37,418 nucleotides of DNA, taken from the NCBI GenBank assembly GCA_043748015.1, contig JAYTOA010000206.1, positions 1-37,418 on the forward strand, read 5' to 3'. Of this stretch, positions 1 to 8,417 are shown one piece after another. The translations under genes were made by a program, and so were the position numbers. Each line of letters begins with the position of its first letter. The stretch's first letter is position 1. The notes below the pieces were generated by a model, which worked only from the letters and a program-made list of their open reading frames with translations, was not told the origin of the DNA and made no database searches. Origin of the DNA: JAIBBG01 sp043748015. Lineage in GTDB: Bacteria; Bacteroidota; Bacteroidia; Flavobacteriales_D; Sanyastnellaceae.

Positions 1-1
1 T

Positions 2-178
2 GTAACCAAGATTGAAATCATCGATGCTCAAGGTAGAATTGTTGAGAAAGTACTTGAAGAAAATTTACCGGCAACCAAACATAGAATTGTTCTTGGCGAC
101 TTGGGATTGAGCTCGGGCAATTATCTTTGGAGAATTACAAACGGGGATTCTGTTTATTGTCAGCCGTTTTTAAAATAG
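2..178 (+). CDS. C-terminal end of a T9SS-secreted protein (type A sorting domain), partial
   Basis: The window opens inside a gene. The second frame is open from base 2 to the TAG at 176-178 and encodes 58 residues. They show the usual shape of a type A T9SS sorting domain: a strand plus turn (IEIIDAQGRIVEK), a middle strand (HRIVLGDLGLSSGNY) and a final strand ending near a basic residue (YCQPFLK). Such domains carry outer-membrane cargo through the T9SS translocon and are then removed. The cargo part lies to the left of the window, so the protein's function is unknown. A terminator-like hairpin follows at 251-281. The family call rests on pattern only. Confidence 0.72.
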   Translation, partial: VTKIEIIDAQGRIVEKVLEENLPATKHRIVLGDLGLSSGNYLWRITNGDSVYCQPFLK

Positions 179-250
179 TTGGGAAGTCTGCAAGCTTTCC
201 TTCACTTCAGTTCACATTGCAGTTTTGCAGAGGTGAATTTTGAAACCAGA

Positions 251-281
251 AACCATCCAAGAAATTGGGTGGTTTTTTTTT
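251..281 (+). terminator. Rho-independent terminator after the T9SS cargo gene
   Basis: A 10-bp stem, AACCATCCAA paired with TTGGGTGGTT (one T-G wobble), encloses a GAAA tetraloop. A run of T follows to 281. It sits 72 bases after the stop at 178 and points away from the plus-strand gene. The minus-strand ABC transporter gene ends at 309 and may also benefit from the stem, but no T-tract lies on that side. Confidence 0.85.
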
Positions 282-308
282 ATGCGCCATTTTTTTGTAG
301 AATCTATT

Positions 309-2054
309 TCACTCTTGAAACTGCAACTCGAAAAGTTTTTTGTAGAGTCCGTTTTTCAATAGCAATTCATCGTGCGTTCCGGTTTCGGTAATGATTCCTT
401 TGTCCATTACTACAATCTTGTCCGCACGTCGGATGGTCGAAAGTCTGTGTGCAATTACAATGCTCGTTCTATTACTGGTCAGTCTTTCTGTCGCGTATTG
501 AATGAGCAATTCTGTTTGTGTATCAACACTCGAAGTTGCTTCATCAAGAATCAGAATTTTTGAATTCTGGACATATGCACGGATGAATGAAATGAGTTGT
601 CGCTGCCCTGCACTAAGCATTCCGCCGCGTTCGCGTACGTTGTAGTTGTAACCTCCGGGAAGCTTCATGATGAATTCGTGCGTGCCAATTTGTTTGCTCG
701 CGTCAATAACAGTTTCCATCGATGTGTGCGGATCATGCAAGGTGATATTATTGAAAATGGTATCGTTGAAAAGAAATACATCCTGCGTGACAACGCCAAC
801 ATTTTTGCGAAGTGTAGATAATGATAATTCGCTCACCGGAACATTGTCGATCTTTAATTCACCACGTTGGAAATCGTAGTAGCGATTAATCAATCCGGCA
901 AGAGAAGTTTTTCCTGAGCCTGTGGCACCAACGAATGCGACCATCTCTCCCGCCTTAATTTCAAGGTTGATATCGCGCAATACGAATTGATTTTCCTGAT
1001 AGGCAAACCAGAGGTGTTCAATGGAAATTCCTCCTGAAGAAATTTCATTTTTGTCGTTGCCTTCATCCGCTTGAAACGCATCGGTATCTAAAAGTTTGAA
1101 TACTCTTTCTGCATTCACGACTCCCATTTGCAACACATTGAAATTATCCGCCATTTGTCTTATCGGCCTATACATCATAGTGATGAAAATTGAAAATTCC
1201 AGCAGAAGTCCGGCAGTCATTTTCCCATCTAACGATTCACGCAGTCCCCACCATATCATCAATGCAACAGAAGCAGCTGACAAGAGTTCTACCACAGGAA
1301 AGAATATGGAGTATGCCCAAATGCCGCGAATATGGGCATCGCGATGTTCGCGATTGATCTGCGTGAATTTTTCTTTTTCTCTTTTTTCTCGATTGAAAAT
1401 CTGTACGATGTTCATCCCCGAAACATGCTCTTGGACGAAGACATTGATACGCGCAACTTCATTACGCACGTCATTGAACGACATCTTCACGGCTTGCTGA
1501 AAAAGCCTTGTAGCATAAAGTAAAAATGGAATCGGCAAAAGAATTATGAGTGTCATTTTCCAATCCAAATAAAACATGAAAGCAACAATGAAAAAAAGTT
1601 TGAGAAGGTCGCGTACAATGTCGAGAATGCCTGCTGAAAAGACGTCCGCAATGCCGTCAATATCTGAAATGAGTCGCGTTACAAATTGTCCAACCGGTGT
1701 TTTATCATAATAACTCAATTTGAATTTGAGTACGTGCTTATAAAGTTGCGACCGAAGATCCAGCGTAACTGACTGTGCTACTTTATTGGCCAGTTGAGTC
1801 TGAACATATTGAATGATCGCCTCAATAATCAGAACAACCACGAACCAAATCGTAAGACGAATGACCAATGCGTAGTTGTTGCTCGGAACAGCGTCATCCA
1901 TGATGATGCGCATTTGTTCCGGCCTTACCCAAACTATAGCGGCAAGCAGAAGCACAAGTGCCATCGTGAAGAAAAACATCTCACGATATGGCTTCCCTTT
2001 GCGATAAAGTCGTTGAAATATTTTGACATCGAATGCCTTTCCGCTTTGGCTCAA
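309..2054 (-). CDS. ABC exporter, fused membrane and ATPase domains
   Basis: 581 residues, the normal length for a bacterial half-exporter of the MsbA/LmrA type. Residues about 25-320 form the six-helix type IV transmembrane domain. The ATPase domain follows, with Walker A GATGSGKT (376-383), signature LSAGQ (480-484), Walker B ending LILDEAT (about 501-507) and the switch histidine in AHRLST (about 535-540). It therefore works as a homo- or heterodimeric ATP-driven exporter of the inner membrane. The substrate (lipid, drug or peptide) cannot be read from the sequence. It is the last gene of a minus-strand run, 4 bases after the PsbP-like gene, in a likely operon with truA. All catalytic motifs are intact. 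Confidence 0.93.
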   Translation of the reverse strand: MSQSGKAFDVKIFQRLYRKGKPYREMFFFTMALVLLLAAIVWVRPEQMRIIMDDAVPSNNYALVIRLTIWFVVVLIIEAIIQYVQTQLANKVAQSVTLDLRSQLYKHVLKFKLSYYDKTPVGQFVTRLISDIDGIADVFSAGILDIVRDLLKLFFIVAFMFYLDWKMTLIILLPIPFLLYATRLFQQAVKMSFNDVRNEVARINVFVQEHVSGMNIVQIFNREKREKEKFTQINREHRDAHIRGIWAYSIFFPVVELLSAASVALMIWWGLRESLDGKMTAGLLLEFSIFITMMYRPIRQMADNFNVLQMGVVNAERVFKLLDTDAFQADEGNDKNEISSGGISIEHLWFAYQENQFVLRDINLEIKAGEMVAFVGATGSGKTSLAGLINRYYDFQRGELKIDNVPVSELSLSTLRKNVGVVTQDVFLFNDTIFNNITLHDPHTSMETVIDASKQIGTHEFIMKLPGGYNYNVRERGGMLSAGQRQLISFIRAYVQNSKILILDEATSSVDTQTELLIQYATERLTSNRTSIVIAHRLSTIRRADKIVVMDKGIITETGTHDELLLKNGLYKKLFELQFQE

Positions 2055-2058
2055 CGCA

Positions 2059-2598
2059 TCAGAATTTTAATTTCATCGACTCCAACATTTGAATGGCTGT
2101 TGGCCTGTAAAGTTCAAATGATTCGCTTGTTGCGGTGAACGTTAAAATATAGGCTTTGCCTTTTTGAACCCAGATATATTGAAGGAAGTGAAGTTCGAAA
2201 TTGTTCATGCTGCCCGAATATTCAAGTACATAACATTCCTTATTATTCTTCTTGGTTTTGGCGTTTTGAATGATTTTATAATCCTTAAGATAAGTTGTTA
2301 TCTGCTCAATCGTACGTGAAATATACGCTTTGGATTTCATCTTCTCATCAGCAAGATTTTGTAAAATCAGATTGATATTCTCCATGAAAGTGTCTTCTTC
2401 ATTCGTTAATGGTGCATGAAGAAAAAAAACAGAACCCATGTTGCCGCTTGTATCAGGTTCCCACATCTCTGGATAAGCAATAGAATGACCTGAAATCTCC
2501 AAGGTTTTCCATTCGGCTGGAAGAGCTTGTTGTTGTGAAGTAGCGTCGAGCGCTAAGCTTGACGCGATGACCAATGTGAAGATTAACTTAAAATTCAT
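2059..2598 (-). CDS. Secreted PsbP/DUF1795-like protein of unknown function
   Basis: The frame is open upstream to 2655, but ATG at 2598 gives a clean signal peptide (MNFKLIFTLVIASSLALDATSQ), so I place the start there (179 residues). The mature part has features of the PsbP/Mog1/LpqN-like alpha-beta fold: an early 'ISYP..W' type strand (here HSIAYPEMWEP), 'ENINLILQNL', an EQITTYLKDYKI helix, and a late strand pair reading KAYILTFTATSESF followed by a closing helix. Proteins of this kind are exported small-domain proteins whose role in Bacteroidota is unknown. It sits between truA and the ABC exporter and is probably co-transcribed. The fold assignment is inference from motif layout. Confidence 0.7.
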   Translation of the reverse strand: MNFKLIFTLVIASSLALDATSQQQALPAEWKTLEISGHSIAYPEMWEPDTSGNMGSVFFLHAPLTNEEDTFMENINLILQNLADEKMKSKAYISRTIEQITTYLKDYKIIQNAKTKKNNKECYVLEYSGSMNNFELHFLQYIWVQKGKAYILTFTATSESFELYRPTAIQMLESMKLKF

Positions 2599-2664
2599 TT
2601 TCGAGAGATAAAATTGTTGTTGTGCGAGATGTTCTAGAGGTAAAAAAATTTGCATGAAGTTACA

Positions 2665-3492
2665 TCAAAGTTGAGAATCGCCTGGTTCTAACTCGCATGA
2701 CATTCCCGGATAAATAATTTGTGTGAGATGCAAACCTCGGCCGGTGATGCTGTCTCCGGCTTCGCTGCGATTATTACTTTCAATGACATTTCTGAATTCC
2801 TCAAGATTCATTTTTTCGCGACCAACTGCCACAAGAGTTCCTACAACAGAGCGTACCATGTTGCGAAGAAATCTGTCGGCTGTGATATGAAAAACCAGCT
2901 TGTCACCTTTTCGAATCCACTCTGCACGGCGCAAGTCGCATAAGGTAGTTTTGTTGCTTCCCCCTGATTTACAGAAGGATGCAAAGTCCTTGTATTCTAA
3001 AAGAATCGTAGCAGCTTCGTTCATTTTTTCGACATCGAGTTTCCATGGATAAAATGTAGAATAGCGTTGCACAAATGGGTCACGCACTTGATGCATGTGG
3101 TATTCATAGCTTCTTTCAATGGCATCAAACCTTGCATGTGCGAGGTTGTCCACTTGCCATAAATCATATAAGCCGATGTCTTTCGGCAACATCATATTGA
3201 GCTTAAAAAATATCTCAGGAATGTTCTCTATGGGCTTCTCAGCGTTGAAGTGCAGATAAAAATTTCTCGCATGAACGCCTGCATCAGTTCTTCCGCAACC
3301 AACAGAAATGATTCTGTCTTGTCGTAAAAGTTTTCGCAGCGCCGCTTCAATTTCTTCTTGAACAGTATTGCCTGTGAGTTGGCGTTGCCATCCATGATAT
3401 TCTGTGCCGTCATAGGAAATGTGCATGAAGTATCTCTTCCACATCACATCCTTCTCCGGAACAATTTCATCAGTGTTTTCTATTGTCGTCAT
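2665..3492 (-). CDS. truA: tRNA pseudouridine(38-40) synthase TruA
   Basis: 275 residues. TruA isomerises uridines 38-40 in the anticodon arm of many tRNAs. The catalytic aspartate lies in the block GCGRTDAGVHA, preceded by the N-terminal strand YFMHISYDGTEYHGWQRQ. The later blocks RSYEYHM, FASFCKSGGSNKTT and DRFLRNMVRSVVGTL are also typical of the family. The start at 3492 (ATG) gives about 20 residues before the first conserved strand; the internal Met at residue 17 is an alternative. It is followed by the PsbP-like gene and preceded by the helicase 25 bases away, all on the minus strand. Confidence 0.96.
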   Translation of the reverse strand: MTTIENTDEIVPEKDVMWKRYFMHISYDGTEYHGWQRQLTGNTVQEEIEAALRKLLRQDRIISVGCGRTDAGVHARNFYLHFNAEKPIENIPEIFFKLNMMLPKDIGLYDLWQVDNLAHARFDAIERSYEYHMHQVRDPFVQRYSTFYPWKLDVEKMNEAATILLEYKDFASFCKSGGSNKTTLCDLRRAEWIRKGDKLVFHITADRFLRNMVRSVVGTLVAVGREKMNLEEFRNVIESNNRSEAGDSITGRGLHLTQIIYPGMSCELEPGDSQL

Positions 3493-3517
3493 ATCACTTT
3501 ATCGCGTTCATTCATCT

Positions 3518-4963
3518 TCAATCTGTGTATAATTTTTCGCTGAAACCCACAAGAAATAATACTTCACTTGCTCTTGTAACAGCAGTATAGAACCAGCGAT
3601 TCAATTCTATACCGGCCATTTCATCTATCAAATAACCTTGATCCACAAACACGCATGGCCATTGTCCGCCTTGTGCTTTGTGACAGGTAATTGCATATGC
3701 AAATTTCACCTGCAGCGCGTTGAAATAAGGATCGCTGTACACTTTTTTTCGTAAAAGTGCATTGCTCGTTATTTCCGGATAGTCAAGCGCTATCAGATTT
3801 CCCAGCTCTTTTATCTTGTCGTATTTCAGTGATGCGGATTCTTCCCAAATGGAATTGCAAAGCAGTATCGTTTCAAATTCAGGTTCGTCGGGATAATCAA
3901 CCAACTTCACAAGCGCTTTGCAAAACCGAAATGATTCGCGGTCCTCAAAGCTAAGAACGCGTTGTATTTGAATCGTATCACCGTTGGCCAAGAAACCAGC
4001 TTGCGAAGTTTTGTCGTCAAGCCAGAAATAATTGTTGCGAAGAATCATCATTCGATCTCCGGAGTTGATTTCCTCTTCGTGCCACAATATTCTTGAGCGT
4101 ACTTGTTGATTAAAAAGATTGGCGCGCTTGTTACTGCGAGTCAGAATAATCATGTCGTCTTTGCCATACTTTGAATATGCATCTTCAAAATAGGATTGAA
4201 GATCTTCATCCACGCGCACTACATCTGTAAATTGTCCGATTGTAAATTGCGGTAGGGCCTCTTCACCTGCAATTACTTGATTTCGTATCGAAGTCGCATT
4301 TTCAAGGATGCCCGAACCTGCCTTTTGACGTATCACTTCAGTAAGTTCAACTGCAGCGATGTTCAACGAATAATCGTGTTGCATAAGTTCCAGATCGAGC
4401 GCCGGACTTTTTGGGCTTCCAACCGGAGGCAATTGAGCGCCATCACCAATTAGCACCAGACTGCAACCTTCACCGCTATACACATGTGTAACCAGGTCGT
4501 CGAGCATGTTTTCCATGCCCAACTCATTCGTTGAACTTCCGGTCCCGATCATAGACGATTCATCAACAAAATAAACGGTGTTTGTTTTTTCATTGTCGCG
4601 CAATTCGAACCAACCTCTTCCGGATTTATCCGCCTTGCGTGTATAAATCTGCCGATGAATAGTCCACGCTTTCCTTCCCGAATAATTTCCGAGCACTTTT
4701 GCTGCACGCCCTGTCGGAGCCAACAGCACTACTTGAATTCCGTGTTCTTCCAGCGTTGCAACCATAGCGCTCACACAAGTGGTTTTTCCTGTTCCTGCAT
4801 AGCCCTTCACCATCAAGGCACATTTCGCTTTTTCGGAAAACATCATTCGCGTGAAAGCATAGAACAGCTTTTCTTGACCCACGGTTGGCTCAAATCCAAA
4901 ACGGGCCTTCAATCTTGAGAAAAAATTGACTTGCCTGTTGTCGGTATGTTCCTTCTGAGCCAA
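3518..4963 (-). CDS. RecD/UvrD-like superfamily 1 DNA helicase
   Basis: 481 residues. An ATP-dependent DNA helicase with the SF1 motifs in order: motif I GYAGTGKT (54-61), motif Ia LLAPTGRAAKVL, motif II with DESSMI (134-139), motif III LIGDGAQLPPVG (171-182), and the C-terminal UvrD_C_2 block AITCHKAQGGQW with YTAVTRA (about 424-465). It is shorter than RecD2 and lacks a long N-terminal extension, as is common for this Bacteroidota group. The start appears to be a TTG at 4963: no in-frame ATG is found between the nearest upstream stop and the conserved 'EPTVGQEKL' block. It is transcribed divergently from the DUF3822 gene and leads the truA operon. Confidence 0.9.
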   Translation of the reverse strand: MAQKEHTDNRQVNFFSRLKARFGFEPTVGQEKLFYAFTRMMFSEKAKCALMVKGYAGTGKTTCVSAMVATLEEHGIQVVLLAPTGRAAKVLGNYSGRKAWTIHRQIYTRKADKSGRGWFELRDNEKTNTVYFVDESSMIGTGSSTNELGMENMLDDLVTHVYSGEGCSLVLIGDGAQLPPVGSPKSPALDLELMQHDYSLNIAAVELTEVIRQKAGSGILENATSIRNQVIAGEEALPQFTIGQFTDVVRVDEDLQSYFEDAYSKYGKDDMIILTRSNKRANLFNQQVRSRILWHEEEINSGDRMMILRNNYFWLDDKTSQAGFLANGDTIQIQRVLSFEDRESFRFCKALVKLVDYPDEPEFETILLCNSIWEESASLKYDKIKELGNLIALDYPEITSNALLRKKVYSDPYFNALQVKFAYAITCHKAQGGQWPCVFVDQGYLIDEMAGIELNRWFYTAVTRASEVLFLVGFSEKLYTD

Positions 4964-5013
4964 AAAAATGGGAGAATAAGTGGCAAAGAAAGGCTCATGA
5001 GAAAATCAATCAC

Positions 5014-5021
5014 TAGTTTCG
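5014..5021 (+). promoter_or_regulatory. Possible -7 element before the DUF3822-rsmD-coaD run
   Basis: TAGTTTCG resembles the Bacteroidota -7 element TAnnTTTG with one change. It lies 18 bases before the ATG at 5039. No matching TTTG is seen about 19 bases upstream, so this is a weak call. It does favour the start at 5039 over the upstream ATG at 4997. Confidence 0.28.
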
Positions 5022-5038
5022 CCGCGATAATTCTGAAC

Positions 5039-5863
5039 ATGTCGCCATTTAGTCCCGAAATAGCTGCACACGCGCTGATCCCCAAAGATCTGCTGGGTCA
5101 GGCTTCGTCTTTGCATTTTGCTATGCATCTCGGACATCACTACGTCGAATGCGTTTTGGCGGAAGCAGCTGGTGGAGATTTTCATTGGACACGAGCTTTC
5201 AAAACGGAAACAGATTCACATCATGAGCACGATGTAATAAAATTTGTTGCAGCCAGAAACTGGAACGAGCGTGTCTTCCGAAAGTGCACCATCAGTTTTG
5301 ATATAATGAAATTTTCTCTGGTGCCTGCTGCTTTTTATAATGACGAAAATGCTGCTGCACTTCTCGCATTCAATTGCGGAGAAATAAGCAATGAGGTGTT
5401 GAGTGTGGAAATTCGTGAAGTTGACGCGTTTCTAATCTATGAGGCACCATCATGGATACATGATCTTACACGTATGTTCCCGAATGGTAGATTTTTTCCT
5501 GCTGCATACCTATTTCTGAAACATGCTTGTATTGTATCCGCACAAGAGTCTGAATCTCTCATTATTTCATATGCCGGTTCAATAATGTTATTGGCCATCT
5601 TCAAGGATGGCAAACCACTTTTGCTCAATGCCTATGCTGTGCAAAACGAAGAGGATGTACTATATCACGCATCCAACGCCGCGATGAGATTGGACGTGGA
5701 TTTTGAAAACGTGCCACTCTTTATCTATTCATTGTCAAGTGATAAAGCACTTCAAAATGTTTTGAAGCATTACAATCGTCAGTGTACTTCAATGTTTGAA
5801 AGTGATAGTTCATCGGGGAATGAAGCTACATTCATTTCATATTTGCACATGCTATGCGCATAA
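5039..5863 (+). CDS. DUF3822 family protein
   Basis: 274 residues from ATG 5039. The frame is open from 4931 and another ATG lies at 4997, but the family usually begins only about 20-30 residues before its first strand, here SSLHFAMHLGHHYVECVLAE. DUF3822 proteins are confined largely to Bacteroidota, sit beside rsmD and coaD, and look like a diverged actin/FtsA-type fold. Glycine-containing turns (e.g. IISYAGSIMLLAIFKDGKPLL) fit this. The function is unknown. The last 10 bases overlap rsmD, which implies coupled translation. The family call rests on gene order and overall pattern. Confidence 0.75.
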   Translation: MSPFSPEIAAHALIPKDLLGQASSLHFAMHLGHHYVECVLAEAAGGDFHWTRAFKTETDSHHEHDVIKFVAARNWNERVFRKCTISFDIMKFSLVPAAFYNDENAAALLAFNCGEISNEVLSVEIREVDAFLIYEAPSWIHDLTRMFPNGRFFPAAYLFLKHACIVSAQESESLIISYAGSIMLLAIFKDGKPLLLNAYAVQNEEDVLYHASNAAMRLDVDFENVPLFIYSLSSDKALQNVLKHYNRQCTSMFESDSSSGNEATFISYLHMLCA

Positions 5864-6393
5864 TTTCCGGTAGTCTTAAAGGAAGAAATATTCTTACTCC
5901 AAAGAATTTCAAGGGCAGACCAACGACAGATTTCGCCAGGGAAGGATTGTTCAATGTATTATCCAACTTGATTGAATTTGATGATATTTCTATATTGGAT
6001 TTATTCGCCGGCACCGGAGCCTTTGGTTTGGAATGCATATCGCGCGGTGCTGCGTCAGCCATCTTTGTTGAGATACAATCATTACATGTGAAATCCATCG
6101 CTGAGAATTTTAACGCTTATGCAATTTCAAATGCTAGCACTGTTCGTCAGGATGTCTTTAAATATTTGAAAATGCATCGCAATCCTGTAGATCTTGTTTT
6201 TGCTGATCCTCCTTACGAACTTGAGAACCTGAAAAGCATTCCGGATTTTGTGTTACAGGACAGCATCCTTTCTGAAGATGGAATTTTTGTGTTGGAACAT
6301 GGTAAGAGTGATCAATTCTCTGATCACCTCAATTTCTTACAGGAACGTGCTTATGGAAATGTGAGGTTTAGTTTCTTTAGGCGCAACGTCTGA
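5854..6393 (+). CDS. rsmD: 16S rRNA (guanine(966)-N2)-methyltransferase RsmD
   Basis: 179 residues. It begins MRIISGSLKGRNI, the family's standard opening, followed by RPTTDFAREGLFNVL. The SAM-binding loop LDLFAGTGAFGLE is at 48-60 and the catalytic DPPY at 118-121. RsmD methylates G966 of 16S rRNA on the small subunit. The ATG overlaps the end of the DUF3822 gene by 10 bases, and coaD follows 22 bases later. The rsmD-coaD pair is a widespread arrangement. Confidence 0.95.
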   Translation: MRIISGSLKGRNILTPKNFKGRPTTDFAREGLFNVLSNLIEFDDISILDLFAGTGAFGLECISRGAASAIFVEIQSLHVKSIAENFNAYAISNASTVRQDVFKYLKMHRNPVDLVFADPPYELENLKSIPDFVLQDSILSEDGIFVLEHGKSDQFSDHLNFLQERAYGNVRFSFFRRNV

Positions 6394-6415
6394 TTTTTAC
6401 TTTAGGTTTGTTGTC

Positions 6416-6880
6416 ATGAAACGAATTGCAGTTTTCCCGGGTTCTTTCGATCCTATCACACGTGGTCATGAAAACATTGTGAGACGCGCTGTTGGATTAT
6501 TTGACGAGATCATCGTTGCCATCGGAATCAATACTACCAAGCAAGCCATGTTCGACATTGAAAAAAGAAGGGAGTGGGTGACAAAAACATTTGATGATCT
6601 TCCTTCAGTCCGCGTGGATGTCTATGAAGGTTTGACCATGGATTTTTGCAAAGCAAATAAGGCAACGTTTTTGTTACGCGGCTTAAGAAATGGAGGCGAC
6701 TTTGAATATGAACGCACAATTGCACACATGAATAAAGCATTATGGAGCCAACTGGAAACGGTGTTGGTTTTCACGGATCCCGACTTCGCTTCTGTGCATA
6801 GCACAGTTATTCGTGAGATTATAAAAAATAATGGCGACGTTTCTCAGTTCCTGCCGGAGAAAGTTAATATTCATGTATAA
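6416..6880 (+). CDS. coaD: Phosphopantetheine adenylyltransferase (CoA biosynthesis)
   Basis: 154 residues, typical for the family. The nucleotidyltransferase motif appears as FPGSFDPITRGH (TxGH, 15-18). The substrate-binding stretch is LLRGLRNGGDFEYE, and the second nucleotide-binding region contains HSTVIREI, equivalent to the ISSTxxR motif. The enzyme transfers AMP from ATP to 4'-phosphopantetheine, the penultimate step of CoA synthesis. The next gene starts inside the last 8 bases of coaD (ATGTATAA). Confidence 0.96.
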   Translation: MKRIAVFPGSFDPITRGHENIVRRAVGLFDEIIVAIGINTTKQAMFDIEKRREWVTKTFDDLPSVRVDVYEGLTMDFCKANKATFLLRGLRNGGDFEYERTIAHMNKALWSQLETVLVFTDPDFASVHSTVIREIIKNNGDVSQFLPEKVNIHV

Positions 6881-8402
6881 ATACATCATTGCATTTTCTC
6901 TCATTATAAGTTCTTTTTTGGCACTTGCCGGAGAAGTCATTATTGAAGGTAAAGCGCCGGAAAGTGCCGGAAAGACTATAGCCGTATTCATCATCAGTGA
7001 TTACATATCTGAGAAACGAGAGCTTATGCAGGCAGTGGAAATTTCTGCCAATGGAGATTTCTTATTGAATTTTGATGTGAAGGAAACTCGTGTTGTTCTC
7101 TTATCAATTACACGAGTGGAGGGATTGATTTATGTAGAGCCCGGAAAAACTTATCATGTGAATTTCCCTTCCGAAAAGACAGCGGAAATTAAAAAATTCG
7201 ATCGCACGCAAATTGAGCTCGGATTTGAAAATTTACCGGCGAATGATCTCAATGTGTTGATCAGAAATTTCAACGCTGATTTTATTTCATTCATCAACAA
7301 ACATTTTTATGACTTCGCAATTAATGAATACAGCGGATCGGAAGCTTATCTGAAAGCAATTGGCGCGAAGACACAACAGTCCGACTTATACAAAACAGCC
7401 GGTAAGGCGGATAGTTCCAAGCATGCAGTGGAGAACGGATTTTCGCAAGTGCTTACTAATTTTATTCTGGATATCAGCAGTAAGTATGAACAGTATTATT
7501 CAATTGCTTATTTTGAGGATTACGTCACATACTCCATTGCTGAGTTAGAGTTGATGGCCGGAAAGAACCGTATTGCTTTTTACCGTGATTATTTCATGTC
7601 GAAGAGTTTGCGTTTGCAGAATCCGGCCTACATGCGATGCTTCGATATTTTCTACAATAATTTTCTAACGAATCAATCCAAAGAGAAGCAATCTTCAATT
7701 GCAAAGGCGATAAATGTTGAGAGAAACGCCGATCTTCTGATTGCGATTTTTGAAGGTGATTCTACCGCGCTTTCAGGTCAAGTTCGTATGCTGGCTGTTA
7801 TCAAGGGACTGAATGAAATCTATTTCAATAAGAATTATTCGCGAGGTTCAATCGAGCAAACGCTAAATAGTTTAGGAAGTGATTCCAAGGAATTGAAATT
7901 TGTCGCTGACAATGTATTGAGTGAATTGAGAAAGTGTAGTGAAGGATGGCTGCTTGAAGATTTCACGCTGGTCGATCAGAACGAACAGAAGTGGCGTTTG
8001 TCTGAGCATGATGACGTAACTACGTATTTTTTGTTTTTTGCTTCATGGAACAACACCGCTTTGAAGGAGATGCAGATAATGAAAAATCTTAAAGAGAAAT
8101 ATGGTAAGAATGTCCAATTCGTCGCAATCAACATGGATGACGATTATGAAACGTTTAAAAAATATATGCAGAACAACAAGGAACAGAAATTTACCTATCT
8201 GTATGCAGCAGGCGATCCTTTGATTACTGAAAAATTCAATCTGAGGACAATACCACATGCAGTGATGCTGGACGATTCAGGACATGTGATGTTCTCATTT
8301 ACAAGAAAGCCGTCAGAAGGAATTCAAATGGATTTTGATAAGATAGTTCAGATGAGCAATCAAAAACAACAAGGTCCGAAGACATGGAAGGATAAGAATT
8401 AA
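6873..8402 (+). CDS. Exported thioredoxin-fold protein with no CxxC active site
   Basis: 509 residues from ATG 6873, chosen because it starts a signal peptide (MYKYIIAFSLIISSFLALA) and overlaps the coaD stop. The N-terminal part resembles the DUF4369 region common to Bacteroidota TlpA-like proteins. The middle is helical. The C-terminal domain from about residue 355 has the thioredoxin layout: WLLEDFTLVDQNEQKWRLSE, FFASWNNTALKEM, VQFVAINMDDD, and a cis-proline in TIPHAVMLD. Where redox-active members have WCxxC, this one has W392-N-N-T, and no cysteine lies nearby. It probably lacks disulfide reductase activity and acts in binding or as a chaperone in the periplasm. The family is clear; the function is inferred. 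Confidence 0.82.
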   Translation: MYKYIIAFSLIISSFLALAGEVIIEGKAPESAGKTIAVFIISDYISEKRELMQAVEISANGDFLLNFDVKETRVVLLSITRVEGLIYVEPGKTYHVNFPSEKTAEIKKFDRTQIELGFENLPANDLNVLIRNFNADFISFINKHFYDFAINEYSGSEAYLKAIGAKTQQSDLYKTAGKADSSKHAVENGFSQVLTNFILDISSKYEQYYSIAYFEDYVTYSIAELELMAGKNRIAFYRDYFMSKSLRLQNPAYMRCFDIFYNNFLTNQSKEKQSSIAKAINVERNADLLIAIFEGDSTALSGQVRMLAVIKGLNEIYFNKNYSRGSIEQTLNSLGSDSKELKFVADNVLSELRKCSEGWLLEDFTLVDQNEQKWRLSEHDDVTTYFLFFASWNNTALKEMQIMKNLKEKYGKNVQFVAINMDDDYETFKKYMQNNKEQKFTYLYAAGDPLITEKFNLRTIPHAVMLDDSGHVMFSFTRKPSEGIQMDFDKIVQMSNQKQQGPKTWKDKN

Positions 8403-8417
8403 TACTCTTTGGATTTT

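Noticed and set aside
1096..1500. A 134-residue plus-strand open frame inside the ABC exporter gene
   Set aside because: It is antisense to an intact exporter and has no family features.
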